Assembly: GCF_028280385.1 (NCBI RefSeq)
Contig: NZ_JANQLX010000003.1
Location: 434,001-498,000 of the forward strand
DNA from: Allomuricauda sp.
Lineage (GTDB): Bacteria; Bacteroidota; Bacteroidia; Flavobacteriales; Flavobacteriaceae
Direction of reading: 5' to 3'
Length of the DNA stretch: 64,000 bases
In this document: one piece after another, positions 9,670 through 18,636 of the stretch
Layout of the letters: every line of letters starts with the position of its first letter
Position numbering within the stretch: position 1 is the stretch's first letter
Position numbers and translations under genes: made by a program
Notes under the pieces: generated by a model
Seen by the model: the letters and a program-made list of their open reading frames with translations, nothing else
Told to the model about the DNA's origin: nothing
The model's database searches: none

Positions 9670-10518
9670 ATGAAACAATTAAAATATATCCTAGGTTTAG
9701 CCATCATCCTCTCCAATCTTGGTTGTGATGAGGAGGTAGTGTTATATGATTTTGAAAAATATAAGTTTGTGTCCTTTGTTGATATAGGCGATGAGATCCA
9801 AGAAACGTATTCCGAGGATAATGACAGCGGATATCCCATTTACTTGCGATATGACGGAAGCGTGCTTGAAGAGGATTTTACGGTAGAATTGGCCGTAAGA
9901 GGTAATAACCTGCAAGAAGGAACAAATTTTTCTGTAGATTCCAAAAAAGTGCTTTTTAAAGCCGGGGAGATTAGATCTGAACCCTTTTTAATCAATATTA
10001 TTGACGACTTGGTAAACAGTTCAGAAGACCGAAGTCTTGAAATTACTATTGAGAGTGTCAGCAATTCTAAGATTGACATAGGTGTCGGTATCGTAAATCA
10101 GTCCAATAAATTGTTTGTTCTAAATGTTCTGGACAATGAGTGTAGTGATACCACCGCAGTTTTCAACTCTTCAAACATCCTTAACTCGGCAGGAGATCAT
10201 ATTGTCTCAGGTAATGTAGAAGGTTCCGAGGTCACACTCAATGGAACTTTGATTAATTATGTAGCTTTTCCCAACGCAGAATTGGAAATTACCCTTACTC
10301 CGGTGATAGCAGGCGCAACTACAGGCTCGGCTTCATTTGTGGACTATCCTGCTGGGACCGATAATGATGGATATGTTTATCAGTTTCGCCAAAATGGTGA
10401 GGGAACTTATGATGTTTGTTTGGGTGAAATTTCAGTTGTGATAGACGTATACTATGAATCGGGAGGCGCTTGGGTATTTTGGTTTACATCCACAAATACA
10501 TACTCTCTTCAAGAATAG
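9670..10518 (+). CDS. Putative surface lipoprotein of the SusCD locus
   Basis: Signal peptide/lipobox (SNLGCDEE), beta-rich sequence, same operon as susCD. Confidence 0.6.
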   Translation: MKQLKYILGLAIILSNLGCDEEVVLYDFEKYKFVSFVDIGDEIQETYSEDNDSGYPIYLRYDGSVLEEDFTVELAVRGNNLQEGTNFSVDSKKVLFKAGEIRSEPFLINIIDDLVNSSEDRSLEITIESVSNSKIDIGVGIVNQSNKLFVLNVLDNECSDTTAVFNSSNILNSAGDHIVSGNVEGSEVTLNGTLINYVAFPNAELEITLTPVIAGATTGSASFVDYPAGTDNDGYVYQFRQNGEGTYDVCLGEISVVIDVYYESGGAWVFWFTSTNTYSLQE

Positions 10519-10550
10519 TTATTTGCTTTGAGTTAGTTTTTAGTACGTAA

Positions 10551-10585
10551 AAAGAGAAAGGAAAATCATTTCCTTTCTTTTTTTT
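10551..10585 (+). terminator. Intrinsic terminator-like hairpin
   Basis: aaagagaaaggaaa-atca-tttcctttcttttttttc. Confidence 0.5.
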
Positions 10586-10599
10586 CAAAAGTGATTAAA

Positions 10600-11691
10600 A
10601 TGAAATATTGGATACTTTCTTTTTCGACCATATTCCTTACTATATTAATGGGTTGTAGTTCTCGTACAAACGAACAGGGAACAACCAGTAAGAAACAACC
10701 GGAAAGCCAGGTTGCAAAAATCGCATTTAAGGGCTCCTTAAAGGTGCTAACGTTGAATGCATGGCATGAGGGAACTAAGGTTAGTGATGGTTTCAATGCC
10801 ATAGCCAAAGTCATTCATCGTTCAGAAGCTGACATCGTAATGCTCTGCGAAATCACAAACCATAATAATGTTGTATTCAGTGATCGGATAGTGAAAGAGC
10901 TAATGGATAGGGGTGAGAAATACTATTCCTTCAATTCTGGGAAATCCCCTATTATTTTATCAAAGTTTCCCATTGTATCAACACCGGCTTTAAACACTTC
11001 CTACCTTACAAAATGTAGGGTGCAAATTGATGAGAACCTGCAGATAGCCATCTATTCGGCCCATTTAGATTATACCCATTATGCATGTTATTTGCCCCGT
11101 GGTTATGATGGTATTACATGGAAGAAGTTGCCTGAACCTATTTTGGATACCAAAATAATATTGGAACAGAACAAAGCATCACAACGCGATGAGGCCATAG
11201 CACTTTTTGTGAACAATGCCCAAGAGGAAACCGAGAACGGAAACATTGTTTTATTGGGAGGGGATTTTAATGAACCTTCCCATTTGGATTGGGGAGAAGC
11301 TTCCAAAGACCTGTTCGACCACAACGGAACTGTGGTGCCCTGGCAAAACAGTAAAACCCTTGCGGAAAAAGGTTTTTTGGATACCTATAGAACCAAATAT
11401 CCCGATCCGGTTACGCACCCTGGGTTTACCTGGCTGGCGAACAACACCCACGTACCCTTGGACGAGTTGGTATGGACCCCCGAGGCGGACGACAGGGATC
11501 GAATAGATTTTATATACTATCGGCCACATGAAAGACTTGCACTGGAAGATGCAGTTGTTGTAGGGCCGGTCGGTTGCGTGGTCAATGGAGAGCGAGTAGT
11601 CATCAACCCTGGTCAGGACAAGTTTTTGGAAATGAATGGAATATGGCCTTCGGATCATAAAGGGGTCCTAGCAACTTTTAGGATTGACTAA
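10600..11691 (+). CDS. Endonuclease/exonuclease/phosphatase (EEP) family lipoprotein
   Basis: Lipobox MGCSS, KVLTLNAWHEG, LLGGDFNEPSH, IWPSDHKGVLATF EEP motifs; ATG at 10600 preferred to GTG at 10591. Confidence 0.85.
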   Translation: MKYWILSFSTIFLTILMGCSSRTNEQGTTSKKQPESQVAKIAFKGSLKVLTLNAWHEGTKVSDGFNAIAKVIHRSEADIVMLCEITNHNNVVFSDRIVKELMDRGEKYYSFNSGKSPIILSKFPIVSTPALNTSYLTKCRVQIDENLQIAIYSAHLDYTHYACYLPRGYDGITWKKLPEPILDTKIILEQNKASQRDEAIALFVNNAQEETENGNIVLLGGDFNEPSHLDWGEASKDLFDHNGTVVPWQNSKTLAEKGFLDTYRTKYPDPVTHPGFTWLANNTHVPLDELVWTPEADDRDRIDFIYYRPHERLALEDAVVVGPVGCVVNGERVVINPGQDKFLEMNGIWPSDHKGVLATFRID

Positions 11692-11718
11692 AGAATAAAA
11701 AAACGGCCCGATAACAAA

Positions 11719-12546
11719 ATGATGAATATGTTCAAACTCTTAAAAACCATTTATTGCGGAATACTCATTTTAACAATCATTTTGGCAATGGGTTGTAGCA
11801 TTAAGCAGAATCCGGGGAAAATTTCAAATACCTCGATTGTTTTACAGGGCCCGGCTTGGGCTTCTGTATGGCAGCAAAAGTCTGGGGAATACAAGGCTTT
11901 GTGTTTTCAGGCTTATAACTTGGCGCGTACGCGTTTGGATGCTCTATTGCAAAAGAAATACACGCAACCGTTGGCTATCGTCACGGATATAGATGAAACA
12001 GTATTGGATAATAGCCCCTATCAGGTGCATCAGGCCTTGAATAATGAAGAATATAGTGATGCCTCTTGGATGGAATGGACGGCAAGGATAGACTGCGATA
12101 CGATTCCGGGGGCATTATCTTTTCTTCGATATGCCAAAAGCAGGGGAGTGGATATCTTCTACATTACTAATCGACTTGAAGCTGAGCGGGAGGCAACTTT
12201 AAAAGATTTAGAACGATGGGGATTTCCCGATGCTACTGATAGTCACCTCACTATGAAAACAACCACCTCGGGCAAGGAACCCCGAAGGGCAAAAGTAGCC
12301 ATTACCCATGAAATACTTTTATTACTGGGAGATAACCTGAGCGACTTCAGCGAGATTTATGATAAAAAAACAATTGATAAACGTAACGACTTGGTTATTG
12401 ACAACTCAACCACATTTGGTAACAGGTTTATTGTATTACCCAATGCCATGTATGGTGATTGGGACGGGGCCATATACAAATACCAATATGATCTTCCTGC
12501 AAAAGAGAAGGAAAGAATAATTGTGGAGTCGCTAAAAAGATATTAA
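11719..12546 (+). CDS. 5'-nucleotidase, lipoprotein e(P4) family (HAD acid phosphatase)
   Basis: Lipobox AMGCS; IVTDIDETVLDNSPY, FYITNR, LLLGDNLSDF HAD motifs. Confidence 0.88.
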   Translation: MMNMFKLLKTIYCGILILTIILAMGCSIKQNPGKISNTSIVLQGPAWASVWQQKSGEYKALCFQAYNLARTRLDALLQKKYTQPLAIVTDIDETVLDNSPYQVHQALNNEEYSDASWMEWTARIDCDTIPGALSFLRYAKSRGVDIFYITNRLEAEREATLKDLERWGFPDATDSHLTMKTTTSGKEPRRAKVAITHEILLLLGDNLSDFSEIYDKKTIDKRNDLVIDNSTTFGNRFIVLPNAMYGDWDGAIYKYQYDLPAKEKERIIVESLKRY

Positions 12547-12850
12547 AAGTGATTTGGGCAAAGAGTACTTCAATAAAAGTGCTCGTTTTGAATATTCCAG
12601 ATTAATAAAAGTATTACCAGAAGCAGCTGTTAAAGAAATTTCATTAAAATTTCTATCCCATTTTTCGAGAGACTATTTCTTAAATAGTGCCTAGAGGTTC
12701 TCAATAGGGTTTGAAGAATTCACGGGAAAATTTATGGATTCTGGGATAACCATGAATAGGTCTATTGATTTGGAAAATAAGTTAAGTATTATGGAGGGGT
12801 TGTTTATTATAAATACCGGATTTTGTTGTTCCACTATATAAACTAAGTTT
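12547..12850 (+). pseudogene. Unidentified decayed coding remnant
   Basis: Two open stretches without usable start: KSDLGKEYFNKSARFEYSRLIKVLPEAAVKEISLKFLSHFSRDYFLNSA* and GFEEFTGKFMDSGITMNRSIDLENKLSIMEGLFIINTGFCCSTI*. Confidence 0.35.
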
Positions 12851-12866
12851 TAAAATTAGAACCACT

Positions 12867-14600
12867 TTGAAATATTTGGGAATTGATATCGGGGGAACAT
12901 GGATTAAAGCCACGATGGTAGACGAAACCTATTTTTCTCTTTTAGAGGAGGAAAAAAAAACGGATATCCATATAAAGAAGGTTAAAAGCCCTTTGCACAA
13001 ATGCGCAGCGGTAAAGGAACTAATCGAAGGTCTAAGAAAGCTAATTTTAAAGTTTGGGGCAATTCATGAACACATAGGCGGAGTAGGCATTTCTACCGCT
13101 GGAATAGTTGACTACAATGGCTCCAAAGTCGTAAAGGCAGCCCCCCATTTAAGTGTTTTGAAGACAGATAAGTGGAAAACTGAAATTGAAAAAGAACTAG
13201 GGTGCGTTGTTACCTTAATAAATGATGCTGATGCAACTACCATAGGGATTTCTGAATTAGGGCTGCTTAAAGGGAATCAAACAGTAGGTATTATGCCCAT
13301 CGGTACAGGGCTTGGTTTTTCTATTTGGAGGAATGGGAGACGATGGAGGCCTGGAAAGGTATTAAGCATACTTGGAAGTGTTAGAACCTCTAGCGGGGTC
13401 TATGATAATATTGCCAGCGCATCCATATTGGCAGCGAAAAACCCCGAAAATGACCTAATCAAAGTTTTGACCCAAGAATCATGTCAAAAAGCCATTGATG
13501 CTTACATGGATAACTTGGTAATGATTATTACTACCGCATTCACACTATATAATCTGGACAAGCTGATGATTTGTGGAGGTTTGGCCGATGCGGTTGCTGC
13601 CTGTAGTTATCCATTGGAAGATAAACTTAATTCAAAGCTGACTATAAGTCAAAGTGTATTGGGTAAAGTAATGAGTGCCAATGTTTTAAAGGAAGGGAAT
13701 AAACTACAACTTATTGGAGCTGTGTCATTGGCCAGGGGAGAATCCATTGCTCGGAGCAATCAAGTGGCGAAACAATATCGGTCGATTCAGACTGAAATTC
13801 CATATCAGCATAATATCCAGTTGCAGCATAGTACTACCCAAGAAATTGTAAGGTTATTGTGGAAAGCGGAGCAGGAGGCAGGAGAATTGTTGAAAAATAG
13901 TCTCCCTGCTATGGAAAAAGTCATTGAAGAAATTTCGGAAAGAATATTAAAAGGAGGTAGACTGATTTATGTCGGAGCTGGCACCAGTGGTAGAATTGCG
14001 GCAATGGATGCCGTTGAAATACCGTGTACTTATGGTTTTCCAGAAGATAGGATTCTGAGCTTGGTTTCAGGAGGTATAGCTGATGCGGCTATTGAAATTG
14101 AATCTAATTACGAAGAGGATGCCAGTGCTGTTCCTGAAATGTTGTTGATGAACATTACGGAAAACGACTCTGTTGTTGGAATTTCCGCTAGTGGTTCGGC
14201 ATACTATGTGCAGTCGGCATTGGCTTTTGCCAAAGAACGTGGAGCTTATTCTGTAATGATTCAAAGCGAATTGCCTAAAAACAAATTGCCGTTTTGTGAT
14301 GAGGTGGTTCCATTGAATTCGGGATATGAGGTGGTAGCAGGATCCACGCGAATGAAAGCCGGTACCGCCACAAAAAAGGTGTTGAACTTTTTGTCCTCGA
14401 CAATTATGATAAAACTTGGAAAAGTTTCTGGGCCTTATATGGTAGACGTTGCTTGTATCAATGCCAAACTGGTGGGTCGGGCAAAAAAAATTCTATGCGA
14501 CCTATATAATATCGAAGATGGGGAAGCTGCACAAAGACTTCATGATGCCGACATGGATCTTGGGAAGGTCATCCGAATTTTAAATGAGCGGGGATTATGA
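12867..14600 (+). CDS. Fusion protein: N-terminal ROK/ASKHA-type sugar kinase + C-terminal N-acetylmuramic acid 6-phosphate etherase (MurQ-like SIS domain)
   Basis: N-term YLGIDIGGTWIKA, INDADATTIG, PIGTGLGFSIWRNG; C-term LQHSTTQEIVRLLWKAEQEA, GGRLIYVGAGTSGRIAAMDAVEIPCTYG, VVAGSTRMKAGTATKKVLNFLSS; one uninterrupted frame, TTG start. Confidence 0.88.
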   Translation: MKYLGIDIGGTWIKATMVDETYFSLLEEEKKTDIHIKKVKSPLHKCAAVKELIEGLRKLILKFGAIHEHIGGVGISTAGIVDYNGSKVVKAAPHLSVLKTDKWKTEIEKELGCVVTLINDADATTIGISELGLLKGNQTVGIMPIGTGLGFSIWRNGRRWRPGKVLSILGSVRTSSGVYDNIASASILAAKNPENDLIKVLTQESCQKAIDAYMDNLVMIITTAFTLYNLDKLMICGGLADAVAACSYPLEDKLNSKLTISQSVLGKVMSANVLKEGNKLQLIGAVSLARGESIARSNQVAKQYRSIQTEIPYQHNIQLQHSTTQEIVRLLWKAEQEAGELLKNSLPAMEKVIEEISERILKGGRLIYVGAGTSGRIAAMDAVEIPCTYGFPEDRILSLVSGGIADAAIEIESNYEEDASAVPEMLLMNITENDSVVGISASGSAYYVQSALAFAKERGAYSVMIQSELPKNKLPFCDEVVPLNSGYEVVAGSTRMKAGTATKKVLNFLSSTIMIKLGKVSGPYMVDVACINAKLVGRAKKILCDLYNIEDGEAAQRLHDADMDLGKVIRILNERGL

Positions 14601-16381
14601 TACTGAAACCAATTGATTGGATAATCATAGGGGCGTTTTTTGTTTTTTCACTGATAATTGGTTTTATGGTTTCCAAGCAGGCAGGTAAAAATACCTCCGA
14701 GTTTTTTTTGTCTGGGCGCTCAATGCCTTGGTGGCTTTTGGGTATTTCAATGGTGGCCACCACATTTTCCGCCGACACTCCCAATTTGGTTGCCGACATA
14801 GTCAGAAAGAACGGTGTTTCTGGAAACTGGATTTGGTGGTCGTTCCTATTAACAGGTATGCTTACGGTCTTTTTGTATGCGAAACTATGGAGGCGTTCAA
14901 AAACATTAACAGATCTTGAGTTTTATGAAATAAGATATAGTGGGAAAGAAGCAGCCTTCCTAAGGGGCTTTAGGGCCTTGTACCTTGGTTTTTTTTTCAA
15001 TATTATAATAATGGCCACCGTTTGTCTTGCCGCCATTAAGTTAGGGAGTATTTTATTAAATATAAGTCCCGTACAGACCATGTTGATTGCATCGGCAGTA
15101 ACTGTTGTCTATAGTACACTTGGCGGATTAAAAGGAGTTCTGATTACCGATTTTTTTCAGTTTTTTATAGCCATGGCTGGTTCAATTTGGGCCACTGTTG
15201 TAATCATAGATCTTCCAGAAGTTGGCGGTTTGCAAAATTTGATCAATCATGATAACGTCAAGGGAAAATTGAATATTCTTCCAGATTTTTCAAATACGGA
15301 CCTGCTCCTTACGGTATTTATTATTCCAATTGCGGTGCAATGGTGGAGTGTCTGGTATCCTGGAGCAGAACCAGGGGGTGGCGGATATATTGCACAAAGG
15401 ATGTTATCGGCAAAAAACGAAAAGAATGCTGTTTGGGCAACTTTATTGTTTAACCTTGCCCATTATGCCATACGCCCGTGGCCGTGGATTCTCATCGCGT
15501 TGGCTTCTTTGGTCGTTTTTCCAAATGTATCGGATTTGGCACAAGCTTTTCCTAATATTGAAAATAGAATCATACAGGATGACATATCTTATTCCGCAAT
15601 GATCACCTTTCTTCCTTCGGGGCTTTTGGGCCTGGTAGTGGCATCTTTGATTGCTGCTTTCATGTCGACGATATCCACTCACTTGAACTGGGGATCTTCA
15701 TATATGGTAAATGATTTCTACCACAGGTTCATTAACCCTAACGCTTCTTCAAAGGAATTGGTCTTTATGGCTCGACTCTCAACAGTTATACTCATGGTAT
15801 TGGCGGCGATACTGGCCTTGTTTTTAAGCAATGCCTTACAAGCGTTTAACGTTCTGCTCCAAATTGGTGCGGGGACGGGTCTTCTTTTTATCTTAAGATG
15901 GTTTTGGTACCGTATAAATGCTTGGAGCGAGATCACCGCCATGATTGTGTCTTTTCTTCTTGCAGTTTATTTTCAATTCATTCACCCACAAATGCATTTC
16001 GGCGAACTTTCAACTTCGCTGCAACTTATACTTGGGGTGGTAATAACAACCATTGCATGGGTAAGCGTTACCTTATTAACTAAACCATCTGATGAAAATA
16101 CATTAAAATCATTTTACGGATTAACAAAGCCCGGAGGACCAGGTTGGAGAAAAATCGTTGATAAGATAAAGGACTCTTCCGACACTGATATTGATGAAAA
16201 ATGGGATGTTCCAATTGCCATACTTTGCATGGTTACAGGGAGTTTTATAGTCTTTGCGACACTATTTTCGATAGGATATTTTATTTATGGAAATCTAGTT
16301 CTGGGAGTACTACTTCTTTTGCTTGCTATTTTAAGTTCTGTGATACTCTATAGATTATGGGGAAAGCTTAAAATTAATTAG
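14597..16381 (+). CDS. Sodium:solute symporter family transporter (candidate MurNAc/amino-sugar importer)
   Basis: SSS fold (ADTPNLVADIVRKNGVSGNW, AAFMSTISTHLNWGSSYMVNDFY), ~13 TM; start overlaps upstream stop (ATGA). Confidence 0.9.
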   Translation: MILKPIDWIIIGAFFVFSLIIGFMVSKQAGKNTSEFFLSGRSMPWWLLGISMVATTFSADTPNLVADIVRKNGVSGNWIWWSFLLTGMLTVFLYAKLWRRSKTLTDLEFYEIRYSGKEAAFLRGFRALYLGFFFNIIIMATVCLAAIKLGSILLNISPVQTMLIASAVTVVYSTLGGLKGVLITDFFQFFIAMAGSIWATVVIIDLPEVGGLQNLINHDNVKGKLNILPDFSNTDLLLTVFIIPIAVQWWSVWYPGAEPGGGGYIAQRMLSAKNEKNAVWATLLFNLAHYAIRPWPWILIALASLVVFPNVSDLAQAFPNIENRIIQDDISYSAMITFLPSGLLGLVVASLIAAFMSTISTHLNWGSSYMVNDFYHRFINPNASSKELVFMARLSTVILMVLAAILALFLSNALQAFNVLLQIGAGTGLLFILRWFWYRINAWSEITAMIVSFLLAVYFQFIHPQMHFGELSTSLQLILGVVITTIAWVSVTLLTKPSDENTLKSFYGLTKPGGPGWRKIVDKIKDSSDTDIDEKWDVPIAILCMVTGSFIVFATLFSIGYFIYGNLVLGVLLLLLAILSSVILYRLWGKLKIN

Positions 16382-16514
16382 TTCTTCAGCGTTTTTCCTA
16401 GAACAAACAGGGACAGAAATAGAGAGCCAACACCTTTTTACTGGAATCCTCGATTAACTTATAAATTTATGGGAAAACCTTTGGTGAAACCGCACAATCA
16501 TTTATAGAGACCAT

Positions 16515-16744
16515 GTTTTAACCCCTATTTAATTTCTAGTCGTCTTAAATGTATAAACCACTGGGATTATCGCAAAGTGAAACCAAGTAACCATTATAAG
16601 ATGGAAACCGAAGGGTCTAAGATTAAAATTATAGAATTAGTTGGTTTAGTTCGAGTCAGTAGTAGTCTTTAACCTACCCTTGCTTTAAGATTTCCATAGG
16701 CAAGAAAAGTAGTGAAGGAACGCTTTTTTGATATCAGGTTTCGG
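16515..16744. repeat. Dispersed imperfect repeat, copy B
   Basis: Similar to 1798-2037, same orientation. Confidence 0.7.
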
Positions 16745-16880
16745 GGTACCTAAGATTCAATTTTACAGCCTGAACCATGTTTTTAATTTGGACTAAATGT
16801 CGAGGACAGTTCGAAGAAAGGTCGGATTTCCCTATTTGGTTATTCAATTTAAGACTCCCATTGCCCAGAAATTTTGAAAT

Positions 16881-18479
16881 ATGAAACCCGTTTTTAAAAA
16901 GTTTGTCCTTATTCTGCTCCTGATATTTAATTCAGGATTACATGTCCTTGGGCAACTCCCAGTTATTCCCTATCCATCAGAGGTTGAACATAAAAGTGAG
17001 AACTTTATAGCAAGCTCGATAAACTGCTTCACTTCAATTGAATGTATGAATGAGGCCTTGTTCTTGGTTGAAAAGTTACATAATGAGTTTGGTGTCGAAT
17101 CCCAAATTTCAACCAAAAAAAATACGTCCAACCTGAGATTAACTATTGAAAAAGATAAATTGTTAGAGCTCGGTGAAGAAGGATATGAACTGCAAATCTT
17201 TCGGGATATTATTGAGATCAAAGCACCAACAAGTACCGGTATTTTTTATGGGATACAATCACTTTTACAACTTATTCAGAAAAATAGTGAGAATTCATTC
17301 ATGGTATCAGGGGTAAAAATATTGGATAAACCTCGCTTTGCCTGGAGGGCATTTTTGTTGGATGAGGCCCGTCGGTTCAAAGGGATGGACATGGTTAAAG
17401 AACTGCTCGACGAAATGGCATTTCTAAAGATGAACACCTTTCATTGGCATCTTACCGATGATCAAGGCTGGCGAATTCAAATTAAGCAATACCCTAAACT
17501 AATTACGGTGGGTTCCAAGAGAAATGGATCCAAGGTAAGCCCGGGAGATAAAAGTGATGGTATGCCACATGAAGGGTATTATACCCAGGAGGAAATCAAG
17601 GAGATTGTTGATTATGCGGCCTCAAGGCATATAAAAATTATCCCTGAAATAGAAATGCCGGGACATGCCAGTGCTGCTATTGCTTCATATCCTTGGTTGG
17701 GAGCAAAAGGTGAACCTTTGGAGATTCCCGAGGCTTTGTTAGCAGTCTACCCGGACATCTACAATGTGGCAGACCCTGAGGTTCGGACCTTTCTTAAGAA
17801 TGTGGTGGATGAAGTTATTGCCTTGTTTCCATCGGGCATAGTCCATATAGGAGGCGATGAAGTAAAATATGGTCAATGGAAGGATTCAGGTCAAGCTAAT
17901 CAATTTATTAAGGAACATAATCTTAAGTCTCCAGCTGATCTGCATCTTTGGTTTACAAATAACATGTCTTCCTACATCAGTAAAAAAGGGTATCGTATGA
18001 TTGGTTGGAACGATATAACTGGAAACAAAATACATGACTATATAGATTCCCAGGATGTGCATTTAGGAAGAAAACTGGACCAGCAGACTATTGTACAGTT
18101 TTGGAAAGGAGATCCAAAGCTTATTGAGGAGACCGCTAAAAAAGGATATGACATAGTAAATTCCTATCATGTTTACACCTATTTAGACTACAGCCATGAA
18201 AGTATTGGTTTAGAGAAAGCCTACAGCTTTGAACCTGTTCCCGAAGAGCTTCCAATTTCTTATCATTCGAAAATTCTGGGATTGGGATGCCAGATGTGGA
18301 GCCAGGCTATTCCAACCCGTGAGAGTATGCACCTACAGATCTTTCCTAGAATTGCCGCCTATGCTGAAGTAGGATGGACCCAAAAAAAGAATAAGGATTA
18401 TACCCGGTTTAAGAGCTCCTTGTTATTACTTAAAAAAATATGGAAAAGACATGGAATCAATTATTACGGATTTGAGTAA
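16881..18479 (+). CDS. Beta-N-acetylhexosaminidase, GH20
   Basis: FAWRAFLLDEARRF, MNTFHWHLTDDQGWRI, IIPEIEMPGHASAAI, VHIGGDEV (catalytic D-E), signal peptide. Confidence 0.95.
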   Translation: MKPVFKKFVLILLLIFNSGLHVLGQLPVIPYPSEVEHKSENFIASSINCFTSIECMNEALFLVEKLHNEFGVESQISTKKNTSNLRLTIEKDKLLELGEEGYELQIFRDIIEIKAPTSTGIFYGIQSLLQLIQKNSENSFMVSGVKILDKPRFAWRAFLLDEARRFKGMDMVKELLDEMAFLKMNTFHWHLTDDQGWRIQIKQYPKLITVGSKRNGSKVSPGDKSDGMPHEGYYTQEEIKEIVDYAASRHIKIIPEIEMPGHASAAIASYPWLGAKGEPLEIPEALLAVYPDIYNVADPEVRTFLKNVVDEVIALFPSGIVHIGGDEVKYGQWKDSGQANQFIKEHNLKSPADLHLWFTNNMSSYISKKGYRMIGWNDITGNKIHDYIDSQDVHLGRKLDQQTIVQFWKGDPKLIEETAKKGYDIVNSYHVYTYLDYSHESIGLEKAYSFEPVPEELPISYHSKILGLGCQMWSQAIPTRESMHLQIFPRIAAYAEVGWTQKKNKDYTRFKSSLLLLKKIWKRHGINYYGFE

Positions 18480-18636
18480 TTCAACGCAGGTAATAACATC
18501 AAGACCACTATATTTTTTGAACAGGGTTATAAACTCTTTGAACGCCGTAAATAGAATTGGGGATGAACTGAATAATGAGTTGTTATAAATAGAGAAAAAA
18601 ATTCAAGCCAATATCGATTTTAAATAAACGAACAAA

